Notes: generated by a model not told the origin, from the sequence alone. Positions 36,106-44,691 are shown, numbered from the stretch's first letter. The stretch: DNA of 64,000 bases from Bacillus_AD sp047238185 (GCF_047238185.1 NZ_JBDFMI010000001.1:62001-126000); one strand, 5' to 3'. Numbers and translations: made by a program.

Positions 36106-36309
36106 ATGACTGTCATTAATAATGTCAAAACAACTCTTGCCGGTCTAAAAACTGCCCAAGCTAGCTTTGAGACCTTTGCTTTAAGCACTGATAATCAGGA
36201 AGCGAAACAGTTATACCAAAATGCTGCGACGCAAACACAGGCCATCGTGGATAGTCTGTATCCCCGTGTCGAGCAGATGGAGAAAGAAGAGCCTCAATAC
36301 AAGCAGTAA
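36106..36309 (+). CDS. DUF1657 protein of the spoVA2mob-like operon
   Basis: A 67-residue helical protein (TVINNVKTTLAGLKTAQASF) of the DUF1657 family, known from spoVA2mob operons that give high spore heat resistance. AAGGAGGCG precedes the ATG. A second DUF1657 gene and a DUF1657-like tail on the DUF421 protein lie downstream. Function is unknown; expected in the spore inner membrane region. Confidence 0.88.
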   Translation: MTVINNVKTTLAGLKTAQASFETFALSTDNQEAKQLYQNAATQTQAIVDSLYPRVEQMEKEEPQYKQ

Positions 36310-36314
36310 GCCTC

Positions 36315-36359
36315 GAAGGGTTGGTTGTTGCAGCCAACCCCTTCTTGTATGGCAAGAAG
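36315..36359 (+). other. Tandem hairpins after the first DUF1657 gene
   Basis: GAAGGGTTGG / CCAACCCCTTC and then CTTCTTG / CAAGAAG, sharing the CTTC block so the two may be alternatives. No T tract. Possibly an mRNA processing or attenuation element inside the operon. Confidence 0.45.
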
Positions 36360-36377
36360 GGTAGTGACGTCCGTTAG

Positions 36378-36569
36378 ATGGCCTATTTTTTAATAAGTGT
36401 GCGGATCATGCTCCATTTATTTGCGCTTTGTTCCATAAATGACGAAGCTTCAACGATTCGCGATTTGGATGACTATAATGCACTTGCCAATATAAAGAAT
36501 ATACATATGAAACGCATGCGGGAAGAACCTGATGGGAAAATAGGGGAAGCTCGGCTGAACCAATTTTAA
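36378..36569 (+). CDS. Doubtful ORF at the usual YhcN/YlaJ position
   Basis: A 63-codon frame with no ribosome site, one hydrophobic start and a charged end. In spoVA2mob operons a YhcN/YlaJ-type lipoprotein gene is usual between DUF1657 and spoVAC; this ORF has no lipobox and no visible similarity. It may be a remnant or non-coding. Confidence 0.25.
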   Translation: MAYFLISVRIMLHLFALCSINDEASTIRDLDDYNALANIKNIHMKRMREEPDGKIGEARLNQF

Positions 36570-36587
36570 AAAGGAGCGAAAGCCAAC

Positions 36588-37067
36588 ATGTCAAGCAGCA
36601 AAAAGAAAAAATTGACTCCTGCACAACAGGAATATCAGGAATTACAAAGCCAGTTGGAGCTTAAGCGGCCCATTTTAAAGAATTGTATCAGGGCTTTTTT
36701 AATGGGAGGGCTCATTTGCCTAATTGGCCAGGTTTTTGAATTTCTCTATATTTATTTTTTCAATTTCACCGAACAGACTGCGGGCAATCCGACCGTTGGA
36801 ACATTTGTCTTTATTTCCATGCTTTTAACCGGATTTGGTGTTTACGACCGGCTTGCGCAGTTTGGCGGCGCAGGTACAGCTGTGCCCGTCACCGGTTTCG
36901 GGAATGCGATTATTTCAGCTTCCATTGAGCACCGTCGGGAGGGCTTGGTTCTCGGAGTCGGCGGAAATATGTTTAAGCTTGCTGGATCGGTCATTGTATT
37001 CGGGGTTTTTTCTGCCTTTGTTGTGGCCCTCATCAAAATGCTGGTGATTAAATGGGGTGGATTCTAA
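36588..37067 (+). CDS. spoVAC: Stage V sporulation protein AC
   Basis: A 159-residue SpoVAC with three to four TM segments and the typical GFGVYDRLAQFGGAGTAVPV. SpoVAC forms a membrane channel component for Ca-DPA movement into the forespore and out at germination. AAAAAGGAGCG precedes the ATG. The stop overlaps the spoVAD start (TAATG). Confidence 0.94.
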   Translation: MSSSKKKKLTPAQQEYQELQSQLELKRPILKNCIRAFLMGGLICLIGQVFEFLYIYFFNFTEQTAGNPTVGTFVFISMLLTGFGVYDRLAQFGGAGTAVPVTGFGNAIISASIEHRREGLVLGVGGNMFKLAGSVIVFGVFSAFVVALIKMLVIKWGGF

Positions 37068-38071
37068 TGCTGAAGGGACATCGGACATGGGTGTTTGATA
37101 ATAAACCTGTCATTCTTTCAACCGGTACGGTCGGCGGCCCATTCGAAGGGCTTGGGCGCCTTGCGGAGGATTTTGATCTGCTTCATGAAGATACGTGGCT
37201 TCAGCAGGATTCATATGAAAAAGCACAGCGTGTATTTTTAGAGGAAGCCTGCCAAAAAGCAATAGAAAAGGCAAGTCTTACAAAGGAACAGATCCAGTTT
37301 TTCTTCGGAGGCGATTTAATCAATCAAATTACCCCTACCAGTTTTGCTGTCAGGACATTGGGCATCCCATATTTTGGGCTCTTTGGCGCATGTTCCACAT
37401 CGATGGAAGGGTTGGCGCTGGGGGCATATATTGTTGATACAAAAGGTGCCGACTATATATTGACCGGTGCTGCCAGCCATAATTCTGCCGCAGAGAAGCA
37501 ATTCCGGTATCCTACAGAATATGGGGGGCAAAAACCTCCGACTGCCCAGTGGACAGTGACTGGTGCCGGTGCAGCCGTCTTGGGACAATCGGGCAACGGG
37601 CCAAGAGTTACCTCGGCCACAATTGGAAGAGTCATCGATATGGGGCTCACTGACCCATTTAATATGGGAGGCGCCATGGCACCCGCAGCTGTTGATACCA
37701 TTGAATCTCATCTGAATGAACGAAAAATAGATCCCTCTTATTATGATTTGATCATCACCGGAGACTTGGGCAAGATCGGACAGGAGGTTTCGTTAGCTTT
37801 ATTTGAAAAGCACGGGACACCCATTATTAGGGAAAAATTTAAGGATTGCGGGCTTTTGATCTATAAAGAGGATCAGCCTGTCCTTGCAGGAGCAAGCGGA
37901 CCAGCCTGTTCAGCGACCGTTGTCTATGGACATTTTTTAAATGCGATGAATAGAGGAGATATAAAAAGGATTTTGGTAGTAGCTACAGGTGCTCTGCTCT
38001 CTCCGCTATCGTTTCAGCAAAATGAAACGATTCCTTGCATCGCGCACGCTGTTTCAATCGAAATGGAGTAA
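37067..38071 (+). CDS. spoVAD: Stage V sporulation protein AD
   Basis: A 334-residue thiolase-fold, DPA-binding SpoVAD. Start ATG 37067 (MLKGHRTWVF) overlaps the spoVAC stop and has GGGGTGG upstream; the in-frame ATG at 37052 is inside spoVAC. The fold's Cys motif FGACSTSMEG and C-terminal GASGPACSATVVYGH are present. It should sit on the outer face of the spore inner membrane. spoVAEb, normally next, is absent. Confidence 0.94.
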   Translation: MLKGHRTWVFDNKPVILSTGTVGGPFEGLGRLAEDFDLLHEDTWLQQDSYEKAQRVFLEEACQKAIEKASLTKEQIQFFFGGDLINQITPTSFAVRTLGIPYFGLFGACSTSMEGLALGAYIVDTKGADYILTGAASHNSAAEKQFRYPTEYGGQKPPTAQWTVTGAGAAVLGQSGNGPRVTSATIGRVIDMGLTDPFNMGGAMAPAAVDTIESHLNERKIDPSYYDLIITGDLGKIGQEVSLALFEKHGTPIIREKFKDCGLLIYKEDQPVLAGASGPACSATVVYGHFLNAMNRGDIKRILVVATGALLSPLSFQQNETIPCIAHAVSIEME

Positions 38072-38088
38072 TAAGGAGGTAATCGCCT

Positions 38089-38295
38089 ATGACTGTCGCG
38101 TCGGAAGTAAAACAATGCCTGGCTAATTTGAAGGGAATCGAAGCCGGGCTTTCCAGCCTTTCTATTATGATGCAGGATCCAGTGTCACGAAAAGCATTGG
38201 AGGATTCAGGCCATGTTGTTGGAGAAGTGATTATTGAAATTAAAAAAAGGATCGGTCAACTAGAGAGAGAGGAATTGCAATATAAAGGATTCTAG
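38089..38295 (+). CDS. DUF1657 protein, second copy
   Basis: A 68-residue DUF1657 protein (VASEVKQCLANLKGIEAGL) behind AAGGAGG, 17 nt after spoVAD, in the place where spoVAEb would be expected first. It shares helix pattern and the ending EELQYK with the copy at 36106 (EEPQYK). Confidence 0.88.
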   Translation: MTVASEVKQCLANLKGIEAGLSSLSIMMQDPVSRKALEDSGHVVGEVIIEIKKRIGQLEREELQYKGF

Positions 38296-38315
38296 ATATA
38301 AAGGAGGCGTTGGCA

Positions 38316-39176
38316 ATGCCAGATTGGTTAGATGTGATCTTGAGATCGATATTATTCTTGGTTGCTCTCTTCTTGATCACTAAGATGCTTGGCAAAAAAC
38401 AAATTGCCCAGTTATCGCTATTCGAGTATGTGACCGGCATTACCATCGGCAATATCGGGGCAGAAGTTGTGACCGGGCTGGAGCAGAAGGTGGGACTAGG
38501 TCTGCTTGCATTAGTGGCGACCGCTGTGCTTCCTTTTCTGGCAGGATTCATTTCATTGAAAAGCAAAAAAATCCGCAACTTTGTTGAAGGAAAAGGCACA
38601 GTATTTATTCAGGACGGCAAGGTGCTGGAAGATAATCTGAAGAAAGAACGATTCACTACAGATGAACTACTTGAAATGCTAAGAAAAAGAAGTGTTTTTA
38701 GTGTTGCTGACGTGGAGTTCGCTGTTCTGGAGCATACCGGGGACCTGAATGTCATGCTTAAAAAGGAAAATCAGCCTTTAACCCCGAAAGACATCGGACT
38801 GATTGTGCCAACGGAAAAAGAACCGCAAACTGTCATTATGGATGGGAAAATCATGGATGAGCCTTTATCCACGTTAGGAAGGAATAGAGCGTGGCTTCAT
38901 ATTGAGTTGAATAAACTCGGTATTACTCTAGAGAATGTTTTTCTAGGCCAGGTCAACTCCTATGGGGAACTGACTGTCGACCTTTTTGACGATAAGCTGA
39001 AGGTAGCATCACCGCAGCAGCGGCCTTTGTTGTATGCCAGTATGAAAAAATGCCAGGCTGATCTTGAATTATTCGCCCTTGCGACAGAAGATAGCGAAGC
39101 GAAAAAAATGTATGAGGAAAGCAGCTTGAAAATTCAAAAGGCCATTGATGAAGTGGCCTATATTTTAAGAAACTAA
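38316..39176 (+). CDS. DUF421 (YetF) membrane protein with DUF1657-like tail
   Basis: A 286-residue protein: N-terminal TM segments (about 6-80), the YetF/DUF421 cytoplasmic domain (about 80-220) and a tail (about 237-286) that matches DUF1657: ASMKKCQADLELFALATEDS compares with AGLKTAQASFETFALSTDNQ of the first gene. AAAGGAGGCG precedes ATG 38316. It is the last gene of the operon. Function unknown; linked to spore inner membrane and heat resistance in spoVA2mob operons. Confidence 0.88.
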   Translation: MPDWLDVILRSILFLVALFLITKMLGKKQIAQLSLFEYVTGITIGNIGAEVVTGLEQKVGLGLLALVATAVLPFLAGFISLKSKKIRNFVEGKGTVFIQDGKVLEDNLKKERFTTDELLEMLRKRSVFSVADVEFAVLEHTGDLNVMLKKENQPLTPKDIGLIVPTEKEPQTVIMDGKIMDEPLSTLGRNRAWLHIELNKLGITLENVFLGQVNSYGELTVDLFDDKLKVASPQQRPLLYASMKKCQADLELFALATEDSEAKKMYEESSLKIQKAIDEVAYILRN

Positions 39177-39211
39177 AATAGTGTCACTGTCTTTTCCAAC
39201 ATAGTAAAAAT

Positions 39212-39238
39212 GGGCACCCTATTACAGGCGCCCGTTTT
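39212..39238. terminator. Bidirectional terminator after the spore operon
   Basis: GGGCACC / GGCGCCC (one A-C mismatch) with GTTTTG on + and a T run on -. Confidence 0.7.
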
Positions 39239-39255
39239 GTCGTTCATGTGACTGC

Positions 39256-40170
39256 TTATTGTCCAGTAGCATCAAAATGTGTGGCTATTGCCAGCATATC
39301 CAATGGATTTGTTACGTTGGAAACTGTATAAACGATAGTGCCTTCCTGCCATGAAACCCTATTATTTTCAGCTTTATCCGCTTCGACATCTGCTTTAACG
39401 GATCCATAGGCATGCGGGATTGGGAGTGTATTCTTTTCTAGATAAGCGACCATTTTCTTCGCCAGCGGAGTATAATCGCTATTACCTTCAATATTGGATG
39501 CGTGTACCTGCATATACCAGCGTCCTTCATGCCAATTCAGCCATTTATTACCTGCCCCGGCATCGCCATATCCTTTTATGGACGCGCCCAATTGTACGGG
39601 GGAATTGCCTGTATTGATTTCTTTAGGTGACATATAGCCAATTTGCTCCAGCGCTTTTTTTTCCGTGGTATATTTATGGGCTTCCACGGTTGCAATCGGT
39701 TTTGCATTGGCGGCATTATTTAATTGTTTATTATTGATTGGGATCGCTTTGTCGCTTTCGAAAAAGATAACTCTGTACATAGAAGCATCGGAAACGGTTG
39801 CTGCACTCAAATGTTTGCCTTCAGATATGGGTATGTGAGTGGGCAGTTTAGGAGTCAGCCCTCCTTGGATTTGATTTTTTACTTGAGAAATCACTTCTTT
39901 TTCGGTCAGGGATTTTTCTTGAGTTCCAGTTTGGTTAGAAGTTGAAGGCTGTGCTTGATGATTGGTAGCAGTGGATGAACTTTTATCGCCGGAGTCTGTC
40001 TCGTGCCGATCATGTTTGGATCCTTTTGGGTATTCAGCTGAATCAGCGTTATGGGACTGTGTATTTTCGGTTTCAGTGGAAGTCGGCCCTGAGGTTTTTT
40101 CTTCATCTTTTCCGCAGGCTGTCAGGCTGAGTAAGGAAAATGCGGCTGCAATGTATACCAATTTCTTCAT
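39256..40170 (-). CDS. Lipoprotein of unknown function
   Basis: A 304-residue lipoprotein (lipobox SLTAC, Cys19) with a low-complexity Ser/Thr/Asp-rich linker (about 25-85) and an outer domain that has two similar strands, WHEGRWYMQV and WQEGTIVYTV, suggesting internal duplication. ATG 40170 follows GAGGTG. I do not recognise the family; a cell-wall or spore-linked role is possible. Confidence 0.8.
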   Translation of the reverse strand: MKKLVYIAAAFSLLSLTACGKDEEKTSGPTSTETENTQSHNADSAEYPKGSKHDRHETDSGDKSSSTATNHQAQPSTSNQTGTQEKSLTEKEVISQVKNQIQGGLTPKLPTHIPISEGKHLSAATVSDASMYRVIFFESDKAIPINNKQLNNAANAKPIATVEAHKYTTEKKALEQIGYMSPKEINTGNSPVQLGASIKGYGDAGAGNKWLNWHEGRWYMQVHASNIEGNSDYTPLAKKMVAYLEKNTLPIPHAYGSVKADVEADKAENNRVSWQEGTIVYTVSNVTNPLDMLAIATHFDATGQ

Positions 40171-40308
40171 TATTATTCACCTCGTTCATTTTATTCCCTT
40201 TCATATTTGCTGGAAACATGTTTCTTTTCATGAATAGCTTATGATGAACTGTATAGTCGGTCATACATATAAGAAAATTAGATTTCCATACATATAAGAT
40301 GATAGATG

Positions 40309-40349
40309 AAAAAGGCAGCGCCTCCAATTATTGGGGGTGCTGCCTTTTT
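40309..40349 (-). terminator. Terminator downstream of hemolysin III gene
   Basis: A GC-rich stem around GGCAGCGCCTCCA / GGGGGTGCTGCC flanked by A5 and T5, about 100 nt after the minus-strand gene; it could work in both directions. Confidence 0.65.
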
Positions 40350-40358
40350 CATAGTAGG

Positions 40359-40433
40359 AAAGCGCCTGCGGGCTTGCTGAAGTGCAGAAAAAGCACTCCC
40401 AAGGCTGCTTACATTCCGCAGGATGTCCAGCAG
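40359..40433. repeat. Structured GC-rich element
   Basis: CCTGCGG (40365) pairs with CCGCAGG (40416), and AGTGC pairs with GCACT inside, giving a nested stem. AAGCGCCTGCGGGCTTGCTG resembles parts of dispersed Bacillus repeats. It is in the 3' region of the hemolysin III gene. Confidence 0.4.
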
Positions 40434-40448
40434 CATTAGATACCTATT

Positions 40449-41096
40449 TTATAAAACAAAGAAATAAACACTCAGAAAATGCGCTAAGCTTCCTAGCAGG
40501 ATGAAAATATGGAAGATTTCATGAAAGCCCATATGTTTGAATTCTAGGAATTTTGGTTTTACCGCGTAGATGATGCCGCCTATTGTATAAAGGATGCCCC
40601 CGCCGATCAGCAGCGACAGGCCAGTTGTATCAAGGGTGGCGGATAATGGCTTGGCTGCAAGGATAATAATCCATCCCATGAGGATATATAACACTGTCGA
40701 GAGCCACCTTGGACATGAAAACCAAAGCATCTTAAATAAAATGCCACTGACTGCAATGATTGTTATGACTGTAAAGAGAATCCATCCTACTGTCCCTTTT
40801 AGGCTGACAAGGCAAAATGGAGCGTAGGAACCCGCAATCAGTACAAAGATCATCGAGTGGTCAATTTTTCTCAGGAAAGCAATGACTGCATCTTTCGCTA
40901 TGACCATATGATAAGTAGCTGATGCAGCATATAAAAGAATAAGGCTGATTCCAAAGGTGATGGCGGCTCCCACAGCTACTGCAGAGGATGGAGAAGCTGC
41001 CGCTTTTATCGTCATGGCCAATAAGGCAGCAAAGGAAAAAAAGGCGCCTGCCAAGTGGGTTAATCCGTTAATGGGTTCTCTAATATATATATTCAT
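40449..41096 (-). CDS. Hemolysin III / PAQR-like membrane protein (TrhA family)
   Basis: A 215-residue seven-TM protein of the hemolysin III (YqfA/TrhA) family: ASATYHM, KIDHSMIFVLIAGSYAPF and a late MGFHEIFHIFILLGS carry the conserved Ser/His/Asp metal-site residues. TrhA members regulate membrane fluidity or energetics rather than lysis. ATG 41096 is preferred over 41114 for spacing from AAGGAG. It has a strong promoter with an operator-like repeat. Confidence 0.88.
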   Translation of the reverse strand: MNIYIREPINGLTHLAGAFFSFAALLAMTIKAAASPSSAVAVGAAITFGISLILLYAASATYHMVIAKDAVIAFLRKIDHSMIFVLIAGSYAPFCLVSLKGTVGWILFTVITIIAVSGILFKMLWFSCPRWLSTVLYILMGWIIILAAKPLSATLDTTGLSLLIGGGILYTIGGIIYAVKPKFLEFKHMGFHEIFHIFILLGSLAHFLSVYFFVL

Positions 41097-41119
41097 AATT
41101 TTGATCTCCTTCATTCAAC

Positions 41120-41172
41120 AAGTAGTATCAATAACTACTTATAATAATATTAGTAAATTATGATGTAGTCAA
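41120..41172 (-). promoter_or_regulatory. Promoter with operator-like repeat for hemolysin III gene
   Basis: On the minus strand TTGACT (41172-41167), 17 bp, TATTAT (41149-41144), a near-consensus sigmaA promoter. AAGTAGT / ACTACTT (7-bp arms, 7-nt gap, 41120-41140) overlaps the expected start site, the layout of a repressor operator. Confidence 0.65.
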
Positions 41173-41238
41173 CATTTACTTTTTAAAGTCCTTCATTTAC
41201 ACTAGGAAATAACTTAAGACAAAGGCAGGAGCGGTCAT

Positions 41239-41805
41239 TTGGATACAATACAAGCATTTATTGAAAAAATGGAAAAAGAACAGACAATGACATTGGAGGA
41301 TATTCCGGAGATCGATCTGTATATGGATCAGGTCATTCAGTTATTTGAGAATAAATTCAGCGAAAGCAAGCGGAATGAAGAAGATAAAATCCTGACAAAG
41401 ACCATGATCAATAACTATGCGAAGGGGAAATTATTCTTTCCGATAAAAAATAAAAAATACTCAAAGAATCATCTGATTCTGATAAGCCTTATTTATCAAT
41501 TGAAAGGAATCCTTTCAATAAATGATATAAAGGAAACACTATCCGATCTAAATGGAGAGGTGTCAAAGGGAAAAGGGCTGGAGTCTTTTTATGCATCTTA
41601 CCTGCAAGTGCAGCAGGAGAACAGCGGGCACTTTAAGAAGGCTGCCAAAACATTGGAGGAAGAAGCAACAAGCTTTATCGGCACAGATGAACAGGGGCTC
41701 GGGGACATTTTAAAAGTAGCTTCGTTGGTCCATATGAGCCAATTATATAAACGGGCAGCAGAATCTTTAGTGGATGAATTAAAGGGAAGGCATCCGGAGG
41801 AATAG
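41239..41805 (+). CDS. DUF1836 protein
   Basis: A 188-residue DUF1836 protein: PEIDLYMDQVIQLF, LTKTMINNYAKGKLFFP and KYSKNHLILISLIYQLK are its signature. The helix pattern is MerR-like, so a DNA-binding role has been suggested for the family. TTG start behind GGCAGGAGCG. Single gene with a terminator about 105 nt downstream. Confidence 0.88.
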   Translation: MDTIQAFIEKMEKEQTMTLEDIPEIDLYMDQVIQLFENKFSESKRNEEDKILTKTMINNYAKGKLFFPIKNKKYSKNHLILISLIYQLKGILSINDIKETLSDLNGEVSKGKGLESFYASYLQVQQENSGHFKKAAKTLEEEATSFIGTDEQGLGDILKVASLVHMSQLYKRAAESLVDELKGRHPEE

Positions 41806-41910
41806 AACGGCTGCATGCAACTACTTTCAGGCATGCCAAATATACAATTGGGAAAAGGCGATCCTTGAAGGTGTGTATCTGTGCTAAAAGACCTAAAAAC
41901 AGCTTAAAAA

Positions 41911-41938
41911 AAGGCTTCTCATAAAGAGAAGCCTTTTT
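41911..41938 (+). terminator. Terminator after DUF1836 gene
   Basis: AAGGCTTCTC / GAGAAGCCTT with loop ATAAA, then TTT. Confidence 0.8.
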
Positions 41939-42268
41939 ATCGTGAAATAATCTATTCAACCCATTATTAGGGAGTTTGACCTTACTAAAGGTAAGTGTCT
42001 AGATGTTATTTCTATAGGCATATTGCTTTACGTAATATACAGAGAGGTATAAGCTAGAAATAGATAAATAGTTTGAATAGATATTTTCAATAGAAAAGTC
42101 AAAATGTTTTTTTAGTATAGTTAAAGGGTACATAAATAGTAATGGTAACTATTCTTTTAAAAGCTTTTTGATTGTAGAAAAATCATTTTTAATTTATTAT
42201 TTCTTTTGACTCTTTATATTTTTAAAAAAATTCCCTTATGAACGAATTCGGGAAGCTAAAAAAACATT

Positions 42269-42317
42269 GGGGTGGGGATACCTATAAGACCCCGAAAAAT
42301 AAGTAAATATACTTATT
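42269..42317 (+). promoter_or_regulatory. Two leader hairpins before the DUF1641 gene
   Basis: GGGGT / ACCCC (42269-42293) and AATAAGTA-AATA-TACTTATT (42298-42317, perfect 8-bp arms). The second ends 3 nt before the AAAGGAG ribosome site. It could be an operator or an RNA hairpin next to the site. Function inferred. Confidence 0.4.
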
Positions 42318-42335
42318 AGTAAAGGAGAATTGGAT

Positions 42336-42776
42336 ATGTCAGAAACAGTCACTCAACCAAAGTCTGAACAAGAAGTGGAACAAACAACTTCGAATCAAGA
42401 ACAGCTTGACGTTATCGATCAGCTATTACAACCTGAGGTTCAACAATCTTTGACTGCTTTAGTGGAGCAGTTGCCTAAATTGACTGAGCTTATGGAAGTT
42501 TTGACTAAGTCTTATGACTTCGCACAAGCTGTAGCTAAAGATGATATCTTAAAAAGCGATACTGTCGGTGCTATTCAGGAAATCGTGGAACCTGTCAAGA
42601 AATCCGTAAAAAGCATGGCAGCAACAGCTATTGAAGCGAAAGACCGTGCAGAAGCAAGCACTGAAGTGGTTGGTCTTTTTGGTCTGTTAAAAATGATCAA
42701 AGACCCACAAGCTCAGAAACTTTTCCGTTTCTTGAACGCTTATCTTCAAATCAACGCAGAAAAAAACAACAAATAA
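42336..42776 (+). CDS. DUF1641 protein (YjlC-like)
   Basis: A 146-residue DUF1641 protein with acidic Gln-rich N-terminus and a helical core (LVEQLPKLTELMEVLTKSYD; GLFGLLKMIKDPQAQKLFRF). In B. subtilis the homologous yjlC precedes the NADH dehydrogenase gene, the same order as here. ATG 42336 follows AAAGGAG at good spacing. Role unknown, tied to NDH-2. Confidence 0.9.
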   Translation: MSETVTQPKSEQEVEQTTSNQEQLDVIDQLLQPEVQQSLTALVEQLPKLTELMEVLTKSYDFAQAVAKDDILKSDTVGAIQEIVEPVKKSVKSMAATAIEAKDRAEASTEVVGLFGLLKMIKDPQAQKLFRFLNAYLQINAEKNNK

Positions 42777-42825
42777 TGGTAACGGATCTTTTATAATCTA
42801 TTAGCGAGGACGGAGGATTTTAACT

Positions 42826-44004
42826 ATGTCAAAACATATTGTCATAATCGGTGCAGGTTACGGCGGCTTATTGTCTGCTCAAACTGTACGTAAATATTTA
42901 AGCAAAGAAGAAGCAAAAGTAACGTTAGTCAACCAATACCCTACACACCAAATCATCACTGAATTACACAGATTGGCTGGGGGCACAGTCAATGAGCAAG
43001 CAATTGCCATGCCTTTGGAAAAACTGTTAAAAGGAAAAGATGTAGATCTTAAAATCACAAAGGTAGAATCTTTTGATGTAAACGATAAAAAAGTGAAGCT
43101 TGCTGACGGAAGCATCTTGACTTACGACGCTCTAGTTGTCGGATTGGGAAGCAAAACAGCTTACTTTGGTATCCCAGGCTTAGAAGAATACAGCTTTGTA
43201 TTAAAATCAACAGCAGATGCTAACAAAATCTACAACCATATTGAATCACATATTCGTGAATACTCAAAAACCAAAAAAGTGGAAGATGCTACAATTCTAA
43301 TCGGCGGCGGCGGATTGACTGGTATCGAACTTGTAGGTGAAATCGCAGATAACATGCCTAAAGTTGCCAAGAAATACGGCGTGGATCCTAAAGATTTGAA
43401 AATCAAGCTCGTTGAAGCAGGCCCTAAAGTTATGCCTATGCTTCCGGACCACCTAATTGAGCGTGCAATGTCCAGCCTTGAGGCGCGTGGTGTCGAATTC
43501 ATCACTGGCGTACCTGTAACAGGTGTTAAAGGAAATGAAATCGATCTTAAAAATGGCGAAAAAGTCGTTGCCAATACATTTGTATGGACAGGTGGCGTAC
43601 AAGGGCTTCCAATGATCGAAGAATCAGGCTTGGAAGTAAACCGCGGACGTGCGACTGTAAATGAATTCCTTCAATCTACATCCCATAAAGATGTATTTGT
43701 TGTAGGCGATAGCGCAGTTGTCTTCAAAGAAGACGGAAGACCACATCCACCTACCGCACAAATTGCATGGCAGATGGGCGAGCTAGTAGGTTATAACCTA
43801 TTTGCTTACTTAATGAATAAAAATATGGAAGTATTCAATCCAGTTAACTCTGGTACATTGGCAAGCTTAGGGCGCAAAGACGCTGTAGCTTCTATCGGAG
43901 CCAGCAACACATCCCTTAAAGGGCTTCCTGCTTCTATGATGAAAGAAGCAAGTAATCTTCGTTACTTGTCACATATTAAAGCTCTGTATACATTAGCTTA
44001 TTAA
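42826..44004 (+). CDS. ndh: Type II NADH dehydrogenase
   Basis: A 392-residue flavoprotein: FAD-binding VIIGAGYGGLLSA (5-17), NADH-binding LIGGGGLTGIELVGE (about 158-172), FVVGDSAVV with the FAD Asp, and the quinone-binding-type AQIAWQMGE. NDH-2 moves electrons from NADH to menaquinone at the membrane without pumping protons. The order DUF1641-ndh matches yjlC-yjlD of B. subtilis. Confidence 0.92.
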   Translation: MSKHIVIIGAGYGGLLSAQTVRKYLSKEEAKVTLVNQYPTHQIITELHRLAGGTVNEQAIAMPLEKLLKGKDVDLKITKVESFDVNDKKVKLADGSILTYDALVVGLGSKTAYFGIPGLEEYSFVLKSTADANKIYNHIESHIREYSKTKKVEDATILIGGGGLTGIELVGEIADNMPKVAKKYGVDPKDLKIKLVEAGPKVMPMLPDHLIERAMSSLEARGVEFITGVPVTGVKGNEIDLKNGEKVVANTFVWTGGVQGLPMIEESGLEVNRGRATVNEFLQSTSHKDVFVVGDSAVVFKEDGRPHPPTAQIAWQMGELVGYNLFAYLMNKNMEVFNPVNSGTLASLGRKDAVASIGASNTSLKGLPASMMKEASNLRYLSHIKALYTLAY

Positions 44005-44022
44005 TCAGAAGAATGTATCATA

Positions 44023-44057
44023 AAAATCCCGGGACCCTTTTATAGGCCCGGGATTTT
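44023..44057. terminator. Bidirectional terminator after ndh
   Basis: AAAATCCCGGGACC / GGCCCGGGATTTTTT, between ndh (+) and the Usp gene (-). Confidence 0.85.
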
Positions 44058-44117
44058 TTGTGAAATGATTCATTTAAGAAAAAATATTTTTCTACTATTT
44101 TTAATATATTAATATAC

Positions 44118-44543
44118 TTATTTGATGATGAGAATAGGACAATGAACGTGTTGGGATACTTTATGGCTGACTCCGCCAAGCATAAATTCCTTGAAGTTTC
44201 CAAGCCCTCTGCTGCCGATAATGACTAAGTCTGCCTCTTTATCTTTAGCAATATCCACAATTTGTTCTGCCGGGTCGCCTTCAACGTACTCCGCTTCAGG
44301 ATGAAGACCCTTTGCCTCGGCTTTTTCTTTTGCTTGCCGGACTATTTCTTCGCCTGCATTTTTGATCGCCTCATACACATTTTCCGAGGTGGGGACCATC
44401 ATGCTTGGAGGCATAATAACGCTTCTGCCTACGTGCAGCAGCAATAGGTTGGAACCTTGATTTTCTGCAAAGCTGAATGCGGCTTCCAGTGCCTTATCAC
44501 TCATAGGGGACCCATCGATAGCAACTAAGATTTTCTTGAACAT
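44118..44543 (-). CDS. Universal stress protein (UspA family)
   Basis: A 141-residue Usp fold: FKKILVAIDGSPMSDKAL at the start and the ATP-binding GSRGLGNFKEFMLGGVS (G-2x-G-9x-G-S) at the end. ATG 44543 follows GGGAGG; the alternative start at 44558 overlaps it. Single gene, probably a stress-induced nucleotide-binding protein. Confidence 0.93.
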   Translation of the reverse strand: MFKKILVAIDGSPMSDKALEAAFSFAENQGSNLLLLHVGRSVIMPPSMMVPTSENVYEAIKNAGEEIVRQAKEKAEAKGLHPEAEYVEGDPAEQIVDIAKDKEADLVIIGSRGLGNFKEFMLGGVSHKVSQHVHCPILIIK

Positions 44544-44691
44544 ATAATTTCCTCCCAACTAGGTTAATGCTTGGATTGTTATATTGGTTTATACCCTGTT
44601 TCGTTTTATGAAAACTAAAGCCTGAAAGCAAAGCCAACTGTATGAGATTTGCTTTTTATAAAAATAGTTTGTATGCATATTATTTCCTATC

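Larger units (their letters stand above)
41806..42335. other. AT-rich gap upstream of the DUF1641-ndh operon
   Basis: A 530 nt gap: a terminator at 41911-41938, a very AT-rich middle, then two hairpin candidates close to the next gene. TTGAATAGATATTTTCAA near 42070-42090 is a weak palindrome without the TGTGA core of Rex or Fnr sites. Confidence 0.5.

Noticed and set aside
42070..42090. TTGAA-N8-TTCAA palindrome before ndh as a Rex site
   Set aside because: It lacks the TGTGA/TCACA core.
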